A stretch of 64,000 bases of DNA from Zantedeschia hybrid cultivar (Eukaryota; Streptophyta; Magnoliopsida; Alismatales; Araceae): NCBI GenBank assembly GCA_030544215.1, contig JARZZO010000009.1, forward strand, positions 53,315,129-53,379,128. The letters are read 5' to 3'. Positions 35,633 to 45,264 of the stretch are shown in pieces (the stretch's first letter is position 1; each line of letters opens with the position of its first letter). A program made the translations under genes and the position numbers. The notes under the pieces are model-generated. The model was not told where the DNA came from, searched no databases, and saw only the letters and a list, made by a program, of their open reading frames with translations.

Positions 35633-36431
35633 CTGTAAAGACAAAGTTCTCTGTAAGTGTAAACTGGTCTCTGCTGTCATCATGTGTTGTAAAAGGTTTT
35701 TCTTGTTTTTTGAATCTTCCGTGTGTTACAGATTTTGTAGAAAGCATAGTTATTGAAAAAAATCATACCATGCTCTTAAACATTGTATCAAGAAGATCTA
35801 TTTCACAGATAATAAAAGCTAGCAATAATCGGATGCAATGAAGATAACTAATGAGTATTGCTAGACTTAATAGATGATATTAGGTACCCAAACCAAATTA
35901 GTTTTGCAAGAGAATTTTGTCCACTGTTCGTTTACTTGATAAGGGAGGGTAGAAATCCAGCTTGTTGCCACGGATCATCGTATCCTCTTGGTAGCTCATT
36001 GCCGTCTTCACGAGTTTCTATATTGAGTGAAAGTTCACTTATCAGATTTTTGGCACAGTGGAAACCTCATTCCAACTAGTTGTAATCAGTCCTGGAGGCA
36101 TCATGTGTGAATCAATCCCTCGGTCATGATCTGCGGCCTGATTTTACGCCTTGTATGTTTGGCTGGCCACAAGCTAAAGATTGCTTGCAATATCTTATGT
36201 GCCATTGCTTTTGTCTCATAGAGAAAGTTGGCCAGCTTGGTATCGGAATCTGACCGAAGTTCTTGAAAAAACCAAACGGACTCGTGTTGATTCAGATCAA
36301 GTTGGCCAATAACCTTTGTAGCAGTCCAAGCATATCCACAAAATTAGGATACAATTCAGAAATCTGAAAAGTGTTTTGATTGGCCATCTAAAAGAAGTTA
36401 ATCTCTAAAGCTGCTCCTGGAGTCTCCATGT
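35633..36431. other. Upstream of the syntaxin exon: intron or unknown
   Basis: If the syntaxin gene is real this is intron. On the minus strand an open segment of roughly 75 codons ends at the stop at 36103-36101 and reads TKVIGQLDLNQHESVWFFQE, LRSDSDTKLANFLYETKAMA, HKILQAI. It looks protein-like but I do not recognise it. There is no ATG or clear splice acceptor at its start, so it is not called as a gene. Confidence 0.35.
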
Positions 36432-36754
36432 ATGGCAGCAATGAGTGTGGGTCCGGCGATGAGCGGTACCTATAGCGGTGAGCAGGAGGACAGTGCTTCC
36501 GGCAGCAAACAGAGAACTATCATGAGGAACAATGAGGTCTCTTGCGACCCATTGCAGGAGGAAAGAACGTATAGATATCAACAACTCAGGGACGAGAAAA
36601 TGCAGAGCTACTGGCAGGAAGCGAGACAAGCACGGTGCTACAGATGTTTAGAAGTCAGTCATTGAGTTTCAGAGTGTCGTAATGGGTTAGTTTGCTGGAA
36701 ATGTAACAGAATGGATCATTGAAGTTATTCTTGCACAGAGGTTCTCGTATACAA
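36432..36754 (+). pseudogene. LINE ORF1, zinc-knuckle part
   Basis: The frame from 36432 gives a hydrophilic N-terminal region and then two CCHC knuckles of spacing CX2CX4HX4C, namely CYRCLEVSH with C four residues on, and CWKCNRMDH with C four residues on. Each knuckle is broken by one in-frame stop just after its His. ORF1 products of plant LINEs bind the element's RNA. The frame runs into CTEVLVYN and is cut at 36754 by a retrotransposon insertion, resuming after 38373. Confidence 0.75.
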
Positions 36755-37264
36755 TGATGGGAATCTAAGAGCAGCGCACCACTACATTACACATGATGGA
36801 GTGCGTCTACTGTCATCGAAGAGTCGTTCTGACTTCATTGTGACTCAAAAATTCAACAGAGCTAGTATGATGCATAGCTTATTATTATTCGGTCCATGGA
36901 TATTTTGTTTAGCCCATTTGAGGCTTGTATAAGTCTTTTTCTATTTTTTAGACTTTTGTTGTGTGATCTTCACACTATTATTTTATGTTAAGGATATTTT
37001 GATCCAGAGTAAAGTTTAAGGAGTTAATAAGATTTGTTTTCTCTTTAAGTAGTCCTGTAACATTCTTTTTCAATTAGTGTATAAATTTTAGTACGAATTT
37101 GATTAATTTTTAGTACGACAGAGAAGAGGTCCTTGCAACGGAGTCAAATCTGTCCTGCGACGGGGCTAGATGTGATGTCCAAGCCACCGGTGTGACGCCG
37201 GAGGCCGTTATCTCGCCGCCGGTGTGACATTTGAGGCCTTTTTCACCACTTTGTTCGGCGTCTA
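36755..37264 (+). repeat. 5' LTR of the short element
   Basis: Begins TGATGGG. The right edge is set by the primer-binding site that follows and by alignment to the 3' LTR, which ends CGCATCA. The last bases have drifted to CGTCTA. Confidence 0.8.
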
Positions 37265-37846
37265 TTTGGTATTAGAGCGACAAAGGTGCACTCTTCAATT
37301 GCGTCACTTGAAATGAAAGTTTATTTTTCCAATTCAGTACTCTTCAAGTTGGGTAACGTCCTATCCTGAAGATTCGAGCAAGGTCACGAAGTGAATGGTT
37401 GACTCGACATTCATCTCAACAAATTCTGGTTCTTTGGACACTATCGCAATGCATCATCACTATCTCTACCCTTAAGATACGAGGTAAATCTTGATGCTTC
37501 CCTTGCCACATCAGCTGTAGTGGCCCCTCTGTTTCTGTGTGGGCCACCTGTATGAGATAGTCTATCATGGTTGTGACTAGTCTTCTTTACCGTAGGATTC
37601 TCTATTTATAGAGTCAATGGATAAGCAGGTTAAGTTGACCATCTTTACAAACAGAAACTTTGTCACTAGATCATGTGTTTTCGATCAAGTGTGTGCGAAT
37701 TTTTTGATCATACATAGCAATACTCTACGCACTTTGATATAGTTATTAGTTCTAGATTTGTGATGTTGTTCTCACTTGTTGCAGTTACTATCGTAATACT
37801 CCGACATTACAAACTCGAGGACAAGTTTTTCTGAACTAGGAGAGAA

Positions 37847-38368
37847 TGATGGGAATCTAAGATCAGTGCACCATTGCATTACACATGATAGAGTGCATCT
37901 ACTATCGTCGAAGCGTCGTTCTGGTTTCATTGTGATTTAGAAACTCAACAGAGCTTGTCTGATACATAGTTTATTGTTAGATGAATCTGTAAATATTTTG
38001 TTTAGTCCATTTAAGACTTGTTTAGGTCTTTTTTTTTACTTTTCAGAAAATTTTTGTGCGATCTTCATATTATTATTTTTATGTTAGGGTGTTTTGGTCT
38101 AGAGTAAAATTTAGGGAGTTCTTATAGTTTGTTTTCTCTTAAATAGTTCTGTAGTACTTTTTTTTCAATTAGTAGATGAATTTTAGTGCGAATTTTTTAT
38201 TAATTTCTGGTGTTCTCTATAATGAAGAAGACGTCCATGTGACGTAGTTGAATCTGTCCTGCTGCAGCAGGGCCGGGTGTGACATCCAAATAACCAGTGA
38301 TGTCGATGACTGTTATCTTGCGGTCCGTGTGACGCCGGAGGCCTTTTCCTCCACCTTGTTCCGCATCA
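37847..38368 (+). repeat. 3' LTR of the short element
   Basis: Begins TGATGGGAATC immediately after the purine tract and ends CGCATCA. LINE sequence follows. Confidence 0.8.
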
Positions 38369-39049
38369 CACAACAATGTCCGAGCATCTCCGAATTCTAG
38401 TAAATCTTTCGAGAGTAAAAGTCCCATTGTTGAACTTCCGTGGATTCACAGATTTTGTAACAACTTGGCAGCTTTTTAAGGGAGTCTATTAGGTTACTCT
38501 GCCTCAGGGTTTGTGAATCTCCAAAATGTTCAAGAAGTTTATCTCAAAGATGGTTGGAGGCAGGATCTTGGAAGTTTTCCAAGATTGATGACATGAAGTT
38601 CTTGCTATGGAATATTTCTACACAAGCATCAAGAAGTCTGTTGAATACTCTAAAGACTCGTGTTTTTGGCACTGAAGTCTATGGTCACCTTGGTGCGTGG
38701 AATCCGGTACCGAGCCAGCAACAAAGGGTCGAATGGTCTTGTGTAGATTAGTAGGCATTCAATATCCTGTTTGGGATGCGTAAGTTTCAAAGCTATTATA
38801 GCTCCATTCGGCGTGGTGAAGCAGACCAGTGATGACACAAGGAATTGGGGATTTCTAGGTTTTGCCAAAGTGCTAATAGAGTCAGATGATGCATCTTCCA
38901 TTCCAGATCAAATAACATTGCGATGAGGTAACCATTCTTTATGGGTGCAAGTGATGATGAAACAACTTCCACCCAAAAGGTACATTGCAGATGCAGTGGA
39001 CTTACAAATTAGTCGCAGCAGCTTACAAAGTTTGGAGGATAAACGGAGA
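38369..39049 (+). pseudogene. LINE ORF1, middle part
   Basis: Continues from the interrupted zinc-knuckle part. Frames read NVRASPNSSKSFESKSPIVE, then after shifts SFKAIIAPFGVVKQTSDDTR, NWGFLGFAKVLIES. This resembles the conserved ORF1 region downstream of the knuckles in plant LINEs, where a 'W..I..PFG...D..T.....G.ARVLIE' pattern is usual. Several frameshifts and stops. Cut at 39049 by a MITE. Confidence 0.6.
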
Positions 39050-39637
39050 TAGGAATGTTTTAAGTTTGATTTGGTTTGGTTTGATTTGAAGATAAAGTTT
39101 AAAAACCAAATCAAATAGAGTCAAATTGAATCAAATCAAACCATAATAATTTGAAACCGAACTGTGATTTGGTTTGCAGTTTGAGTCTTATAATGGGCCA
39201 CTATAGTTAAATAACCTATTTTAATATTTATTTTCTAAAAAATAATTATTAAAAATATTATTTAAAAGTTTAAGTCTTAAAATAGACTATTATAATTAAG
39301 CATCTTATTTTATTAAGGATTCAACATTTTTTTGTACAAGATGACGATCTAAAAAGTATTATCTGAAAATAATTTAAAATTCTATATCTTATAATTTATA
39401 TAAATTCATACTTAATTTAAAAATTTTAATACTTATATTATGTCTTTTTAACATAATTCAATTTGTTCGGATTTGATTTGATTTATGAATAAGAGAAATC
39501 AAATCAAACTAATTTTTTTAATTCGATTTGATTCTAACTTAAATCAAAATTTTTAGAAGTTTAAACCAAATCAAACCAAACCGAATTAACTAGTTCGATT
39601 TGATTTTTAGATTTGAACGGAACGGTGAACACCCTTA
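39050..39637. mobile_element. hAT-type MITE with 8-bp TSD
   Basis: A 588-bp AT-rich insert with inverted ends: left TAGGAATGTT and right, read backwards, TAAGGGTGTT. Inner arms hold TTTGATTTGGTTTGGTTTGA and its inverse. Flanks are AACGGAGA (39042-39049) and AACGGACA (39638-39645), seven of eight matching, and the LINE sequence joins across it. It has no coding capacity. Confidence 0.8.
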
Positions 39638-39645
39638 AACGGACA

Positions 39646-40430
39646 AAAGGAGGAAAATGGACGAGTCAACCGGGTTGACGCGGACGGCCTTAAACAATGG
39701 GGGAAGAGAATGAATTGTCTCAGTCACGCGAGGCCAACAAGTCGCACACGTCGGAGTTGAATTTCACACCAACGGAGGTTTCTTCGCAGGCGTCCTCCGA
39801 GTCAGCTCAAAAAGACGAACACGCCCTTCAAATTACCCAAAGGGGAGATGAAAATGCAGGGGGTAATTGCGATCTTTCCACTAATGATCCAGTTACCTTC
39901 TTTGCTTCACAGATTGTGGCAGCGATCCATGCGGAGAGCAAAAAGGGGGAAAGGCGGCCTTTTCTATCGGAGTTTGCGGAGGAGAGGTGTAGAGAACAAC
40001 CAAGGACAGGGAGGCTCTAACTATCCCCCAGTTCCAGCGATGGCTACAATCAACAACGAACGTCGCCGCGACAGTAACGATGAGGCTAATAGGAGCAAGG
40101 ATGTAATGCAACAGTTTCAAATTCCCGGTATGTTCAAATCTCCTCTTTCCCCCATCCAAATCCCCCAATTTCCCCTGTCACCTTCTGCTGCAAGAGAATG
40201 ACGTCGTCCATTCAAATTTATCACAGTGGGAGGAAGATAAGCAAATAAACAGAAAGGCATGTTAAAGGCAAGGGTGTGGATTTAGCAGAGGGCATTCCGT
40301 TGTTGAATGATTGGAGTAACGAGGAGAGAGAGGAAAGAGCCGGCATGTTAGGTTTGGAGGTGCATAACAAAATAGGGTAGTTGCATAGCACAAGCACAAG
40401 CCAAGCCAATGAGTTTCTTAAAAGTAACGA
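39646..40430 (+). pseudogene. LINE ORF1, C-terminal part
   Basis: Two overlapping frames (39697-40020 and 39848-40201) look like one polar, low-complexity protein broken by a +1 shift (SAQKDEHALQITQRGDENAG, then IPGMFKSPLSPIQIPQFPLS). It continues to about 40420 (LNDWSNEEREERAGMLGLEV). This matches the divergent ORF1 tail lying just before ORF2 in plant LINEs. No catalytic motif is expected here. Confidence 0.5.
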
Positions 40431-40665
40431 GTCTAAATCACATTTTAGAGAAATGTATCTTATTAATTAATAGAAAAAAATGTAATGTTACTTATCAAAT
40501 GGTAAAAATCAATTTAAAATAACCTATTATAAATGTATGATTCGACACGAATCCGATCCGACTCTGTGTATATTAGTGGATTGGACTTACTCAGATATAA
40601 GTCGACTAGTACGAGTTGGCACGATCTAATACGATACGGCAAATCATGGCGTAGGGTTGGGACAC
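40431..40665. repeat. Repeat fragment inserted between LINE ORF1 and ORF2
   Basis: An AT-rich left half passes into ATGATTCGACACGAATCCGA and TACGAGTTGGCACGATCTAA, a composition seen at the ends of plant hAT-related MITEs. Boundaries are approximate and no target duplication was identified. Confidence 0.4.
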
Positions 40666-40812
40666 TACTACAACATTGGGAGCAGAAAAAAATAAGAAAG
40701 CTGTTGGTCAAGGGGAGCTCAAGAGCTTAGCAAAAGAATATTGCCAATTGGTGCAGCACGGATGAATCACAGCATATAGAAGTCATGTTCCTTCAAAATG
40801 ATCGCTCTGTAT

Positions 40813-42237
40813 TATAGGTCTGAACAATGTCAATAAGCAACTGGCAGTTAAAAAAATCCTAAAAGAACAAAGGCAGAGATTTTTTGTTTGCAAGAGACGA
40901 AAATGGAGATGTTTTTTTGTTTGCAAGAGACGAAAATGGAGATGTTTGATGCACAGATGCTGCTTAAAATCTCAGGTTATGAGCAGGTGCATTTTGCTTT
41001 TAGAAGATCACAAGGGTTCTCAGGAGGCATTCTGGTAGCATGGAATACTGAGCCCTGGACTGAACAGTTATTGAAGATCGGAGAATTTTCAGTTATGGTT
41101 AGATTCAGCAACACTATATGCAAAGCAGGATGGATGTTTTCTACAGTCTATGAACCGATCAACCCACAGGACAGACAATTTTTGTGTAACAGAATAACTA
41201 AGTGCCATGAATCGTTTGATTTGCCTTGGTGCATAGCTGGAGATTTTTTTAAAGTTAGACAGCCACATGATCGAAGTAGAGGAGGAAGAATGACCTAAGG
41301 TAAGATGATTTTCAACAATTGGATTAATGAGTTGAATTAATTGGAATTTTCTTCATCCAATCAAAAATTTACTTGGAGCAATTTAAGAGAATCTCCTTTG
41401 CTATCTATACTTGACAGAGTCTTGGTGGACAGTGATTGGGAGTCGTTGTTCCCTTTAGTAAAAGTCTCTGTTCATCCACGAACTGTTTCCAGTCACAATG
41501 CGATAATTATAGATAGTGCCAATGGTACTAAAAGCAATGGGGCTTTCAGATCAGAGGCAGTTTGGACTTTGGATCAATTATGATGATCTCAGAAGTTCGG
41601 TTACAAATAATTGGAAGCAATCCCACACAGGTTTAAAGCATTTTGCCACAAAACTGAAATTGTTGAAAGCAGATGTTAAGCAGTGGGAGCTAATTGGAGA
41701 AAGGAAAGATTCAGAGTGACGACAGATTTGTTAGAGAAGATCCATTCCTTGGAAATCATTCAAGAAAGCAGATTGTTGACCCAGCGATGGTAGATAATGT
41801 TGCCATCTTGGAAAGCTAAATTTCTTGATTGGTTGCAAGAAGAGAGCAGGTGGAAACAAAAATCAAGAATTTCTTGGTTAAGAGAAGGAGATAACAATAC
41901 ATCTTTTTTTTCACAAGGTTGCTAATGGTTGAAGAAGGCATAATTCTATTCCCAGATTAAAGAAAGATAACGACTGGTTAAGGGATGAAAGTCAGATCAC
42001 TAAGGAAATAATCCAATGTTATAAAGAGTTATTTTGGGCAGAAAGGCGTTGGTATCCAGATTGGACTGATCCAAAGCTTATCAAACTAACAATAATGAAT
42101 TTTCTGCTTTGAACACCCTTCTTTCAGACGAAGGAATAGAGGAAGCAGTGTTCAACCTGCGTAAAGACAAAGCACTAGGTCCTGATGGTTTTCCCATACT
42201 TTTTTTGTCAGAAAATTTGGAAATTCATTAGCTATGT
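40813..42237 (+). pseudogene. LINE ORF2: AP-like endonuclease and start of RT
   Basis: The first part reads GLNNVNKQLAVKKILKEQ and then LQETKME, the metal-binding QETK motif of L1 endonucleases. Further on are FSGGILVAW, IAGDF (the GDFN motif, here GDFF), FTWSN and LDRVLVDSDWE, and the SDH motif is degraded to SSH. From about 41870 come SRISWLREGDNNTS, FFHKVANG and NLRKDKALGPDGFP, the entry into the RT fingers. Frames change at least four times and contain stops. A 33-bp in-frame tandem duplication lies at about 40881-40945. Confidence 0.85.
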
Positions 42238-42690
42238 TATCACCTCACTCCCTTGAGCTAAAATGCCTCGCCTCATGTTCACCTCACTCACTTAGGCACT
42301 TGCCTATGATTTCTATGCCATATGCTTGTTTCTTTTTTAATTGTGTTGTATTGCTCTTTTGTATTCTTAATTATTCTAAAGTGGCTAATACTAGTTTTAA
42401 CGATGTCTAGTACCCTTTTTCTCTTGCATGCTATCACATTTTTTTTCCTTATTTTTAATGATTCTCAAGACCAACAACTACTTATGTGAGTAGTGGATGG
42501 TTTTAGGACATTACATGTTGGACATGATCAATGCTTCTCAAGATCTTGGATTTTTTATTGTCTTTGTATTGTCATTTTCTTCCTTCAAAGTGATTATGCG
42601 AGAATACATCACCTCAAATGCCTAGGCGATCGCCTAGTTTTATGAGGTTGAGATGAACCCTTGGTCATGTTGATCACCTCTTGTCTCTAC
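42238..42690. mobile_element. Foldback/MITE inside LINE RT
   Basis: TTCACCTCACTCACTTAGGC near 42281 pairs with the inverse of GCCTAGTTTTATGAGGTTGA near 42635, and AGGCACTTGCCT and AGGCGATCGCCT are local palindromes at the two ends. RT similarity stops at about 42237 (QKIWKFISYV) and resumes at about 42708 (MDVINTIQHF). The outer edges and target duplication are uncertain. Confidence 0.55.
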
Positions 42691-42699
42691 CTACATAAC

Positions 42700-42888
42700 T
42701 AATTAGAATGGATGTGATCAACACAATCCAACATTTTTTGGCTATTGAAAAGGGTATTGAATTTATTAATCAAACTTTTTTGGTGTTGTTACCTAAGAAG
42801 AATGAAGCCCTAAAGCTTAAGGATTTTCGGCCAATCAGCTTGCTCAATGGCTCTTACAAAATTATTGCTAAAATATTGGCTACTAGGT
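42700..42888 (+). pseudogene. LINE ORF2: RT segment
   Basis: One clean frame reads FINQTFLVLLPKKNEALKLK, DFRPISLLNGSYKIIAKILA, TRL, the RT motif block (LIPK....DFRPISL.N..YKI..K.LA.RL) that precedes the active-site motifs. It ends where the second LTR element inserted. Confidence 0.9.
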
Positions 42889-43459
42889 TAATGGGGATCC
42901 AGGACCAATGCACTATAATGGAGTGTGTTTATCACCGTCAGAGGGTCGTTCCAACTTTGTTGTGGCTTGGAGGCTCGCTAGAACTTGTTTGACGGATAGG
43001 GTAATTTTAGAGGAGTCCCATAGATATTTTATTTGGCTCATTTGGAGCCCATTTAGCATGTTTTTTATTTTTTTCTGAATTTTTGTTGCGAATTTTTGTA
43101 ATAATTATCTAATTAGGGGTATCTTAGTTCATATTAGAGTTTGAGTTGGAAAGGTCCCTAATCACCATATATATGTTTGTAATATCTCTTTTTAATTTAT
43201 AGATGATTATTTGCATGAATTTAGTGATTTTTTTGTGTTCCTATACAACAAAGAAGACGAACCTGCGATGGGGTCGAATCTGCCCTACGATGGGACAGGG
43301 TGTGACGCCCAAATATCCCCTTCTTCTTGCATCATCCCACATCAATTTTTGGTATTAGAGCCCAACTTTGATCCCCCATTGTGCTGCCGCTGCACAACTA
43401 CTGCAAGCCGCCACGCTTGTCATCCTCCTCCTCCTCTCTCTACTCTCTACTCATGGCAA

Positions 43460-43515
<56 letters not shown>

Positions 43516-45245
43516 ACTATTCATGGTACATCAAAATATGGGATGGAGAGGCCCGACCCCCATTGCCCATAATCCTTCTCTCTCTCCTATTCTTTCTCTC
43601 TCTCTCTCTCTCTCTCTATTTTTCTCTCTCTTGGTCACTTTCTCTCCCTCCTGCACCCTTTCCCTCTCTACCCAACACCCTACTCCCTCTCGATCGTTGT
43701 CTCTCTCTCTCTCCATCTCTTTCCTACCTCCTTTCCTTCTCTCTCTCTCTCTCTCTCTGTTCGATTCTCTTTATGCTTGATGCCCTTGTGGCCCACTTAT
43801 TATAGGGCAACAGGCGTTCGTGCCCTACCTAACCTAGTCCAAAGAGGTTTGATCTGGTCCACCACCAGGGCCCTCTTATAGCTCCTATCCACCTGGTTTG
43901 AGCCAAGTCAGTTTGGGAGGGTCCCCCTAATATGTGAACCGATTTTGCTACTACTGTGTGCCACGACCCCGTGGACCATACGTGTGCCGGCCTGTGCACC
44001 TGACTGTGCTATCACACTGCCATCGTCGGGATCACGTTTGTGCTCCAATTTACGTGCCATTCCCACTGTTGGGTTCATGCACAGAGGCTGACCTCGTGCA
44101 ACAGCCTGTTCACTAGTAGTGCATCATTTTGTGTTCTGCCCTTACACGCCTTTCGAGGACAAATCTAGCCTCCATTTGGTGAGCCAATTGCATGGTTGGC
44201 TTTCTTATAGCAACGCTGACCTCGCACAATGTCCCGTCTGCCAGTGCCACTTTGTTTTGAATGCCCACCTCCGAGGCCCGCGCCAGACACTAAGGGTACC
44301 TTTGTGCTATGATTTGTGCGCCGATTGCGTTGCTGGCATCTTTGCAGTGAGACAACTCCATGAGTCCATCGCTAGCTTCATCAGGCATGGGTTGGGTTGC
44401 ATTAAAGGATCAAGTTAAAGAATGATATTAAAAGCTACAATGCCAAAATGACCAAACCAAAAGAGGTAGTTTATAAAGTCAATCTAACACTAGCAGATGA
44501 ATATTTTGAAGAGGTCAAGTCCAAGAGGTTTGAAGCATGTGATGGCATTTTCCTCGCTAAACCGAGACTAGACGTGACTGTCGAAGTCCATTTTGAGGTT
44601 AGTTTTACATTCTTGGCTAAACATAATGAGCCGAGGAAGGAAGAGACAATCAAAGATATGGTTAGTTAGGCATAAAGTTGTTCAGGACACCGTCAGCCAA
44701 CATGACTTTGACCATATGCGGAGTGATAATGAAGCACACTTACCACATCATGGTGAAGCGCTCCCCCATGGTGATCTCAATGGCATCGGTCGTGCTTCTT
44801 TGCTTTGCTGCTCTCATCATCTCCCTATAGATATTACCACATTTTAATACTCGAGGATGAGTTTTCTTAAACTAGGAGAGAATGATGGGGATCCAAGACC
44901 GATGCACTATGACGGAGTGCATTTATCACCATCAGAGGGTTGTTTCAACTTCGTTGTGGCTGAGAGGCCCGCCATAGCTTGTTTGATGGATAGGGTATTT
45001 TATAGGAGTCGATAGATATTTAATTTGGCCCATTTAGAGTCCATTTAGTGTTTTTTTATTTTTTCTGAATTTTAGGTACGATTTTCTATTTTAAGAAATT
45101 TTAGTGCGAATTTTGCAATAATTATCTAGTTAGCGGTGTCTTAGTACCTATTGGAATTAGGTAGTCGAGTTTGAGTCGGAAAGGTCCTTAATCACCATAT
45201 ATATACTTGTAAAATCTCTTTAATTTATATATATCACACATTGGG
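42889..45245 (+). mobile_element. Second non-autonomous LTR element, 3' end deleted
   Basis: The 5' LTR is about 42889-43346 (starts TAATGGGGATCCAGGACC, ends CACATCA), followed by TTTTTGGTATTAGAGCCC, the same primer-site type as the element at 36755. The interior has a large microsatellite, a ~130-bp repeat (44030-44330) also found near 22.9 kb, and no gag or pol motifs. The purine tract AACTAGGAGAGAA at about 44869 precedes the 3' LTR, which starts TGATGGGGATCCAAGACC at 44883 and breaks off near 45245 before its end. The LTRs are related to those at 36755-38368 but form a distinct subfamily. Confidence 0.75.
43461..43512. repeat. (CT)10(AT)16 microsatellite
   Basis: A pure CT run followed directly by a pure AT run. 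More CT-rich tracts follow to about 43760. The long open frames across this area are artefacts of the dinucleotide repeats. Confidence 0.95.
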
Positions 45246-45264
45246 AAGGGCATTGCCGGCAAGT

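Larger units (their letters stand above)
36755..38368 (+). mobile_element. Complete short non-autonomous LTR retrotransposon
   Basis: The 5' LTR is 36755-37264 and the 3' LTR 37847-38368. Both open TGATGGGAATCTAAGA and share blocks such as GAGTGCRTCTACT, TTGTTTTCTCTTTAAGTAGT-like and GGCCTTTTTC. Directly after the 5' LTR is TTTGGTATTAGAGC, one base from TGGTATCAGAGC, the usual primer-binding site for initiator tRNA-Met. The 582-bp interior has no gag or pol and ends with the purine tract AACTAGGAGAGAA before the 3' LTR. Flanks are TACAA and CACAA (four of five). LINE ORF1 continues across the insertion. Size and content match a TRIM- or LARD-like passenger moved by another element's enzymes. 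The LTRs have diverged visibly, so the insertion is not recent. Confidence 0.85.

Noticed and set aside
43211..43805. Overlapping 145- and 189-codon open frames
   Set aside because: They run through CT and AT dinucleotide repeats, which lack stops by composition. The predicted proteins are Ser/Leu/Tyr-Ile runs.
44448..44669. 73-codon frame in the second LTR element
   Set aside because: Composition is protein-like but no gag or other domain is recognised, and it is not present in the related element. Left within the element description.
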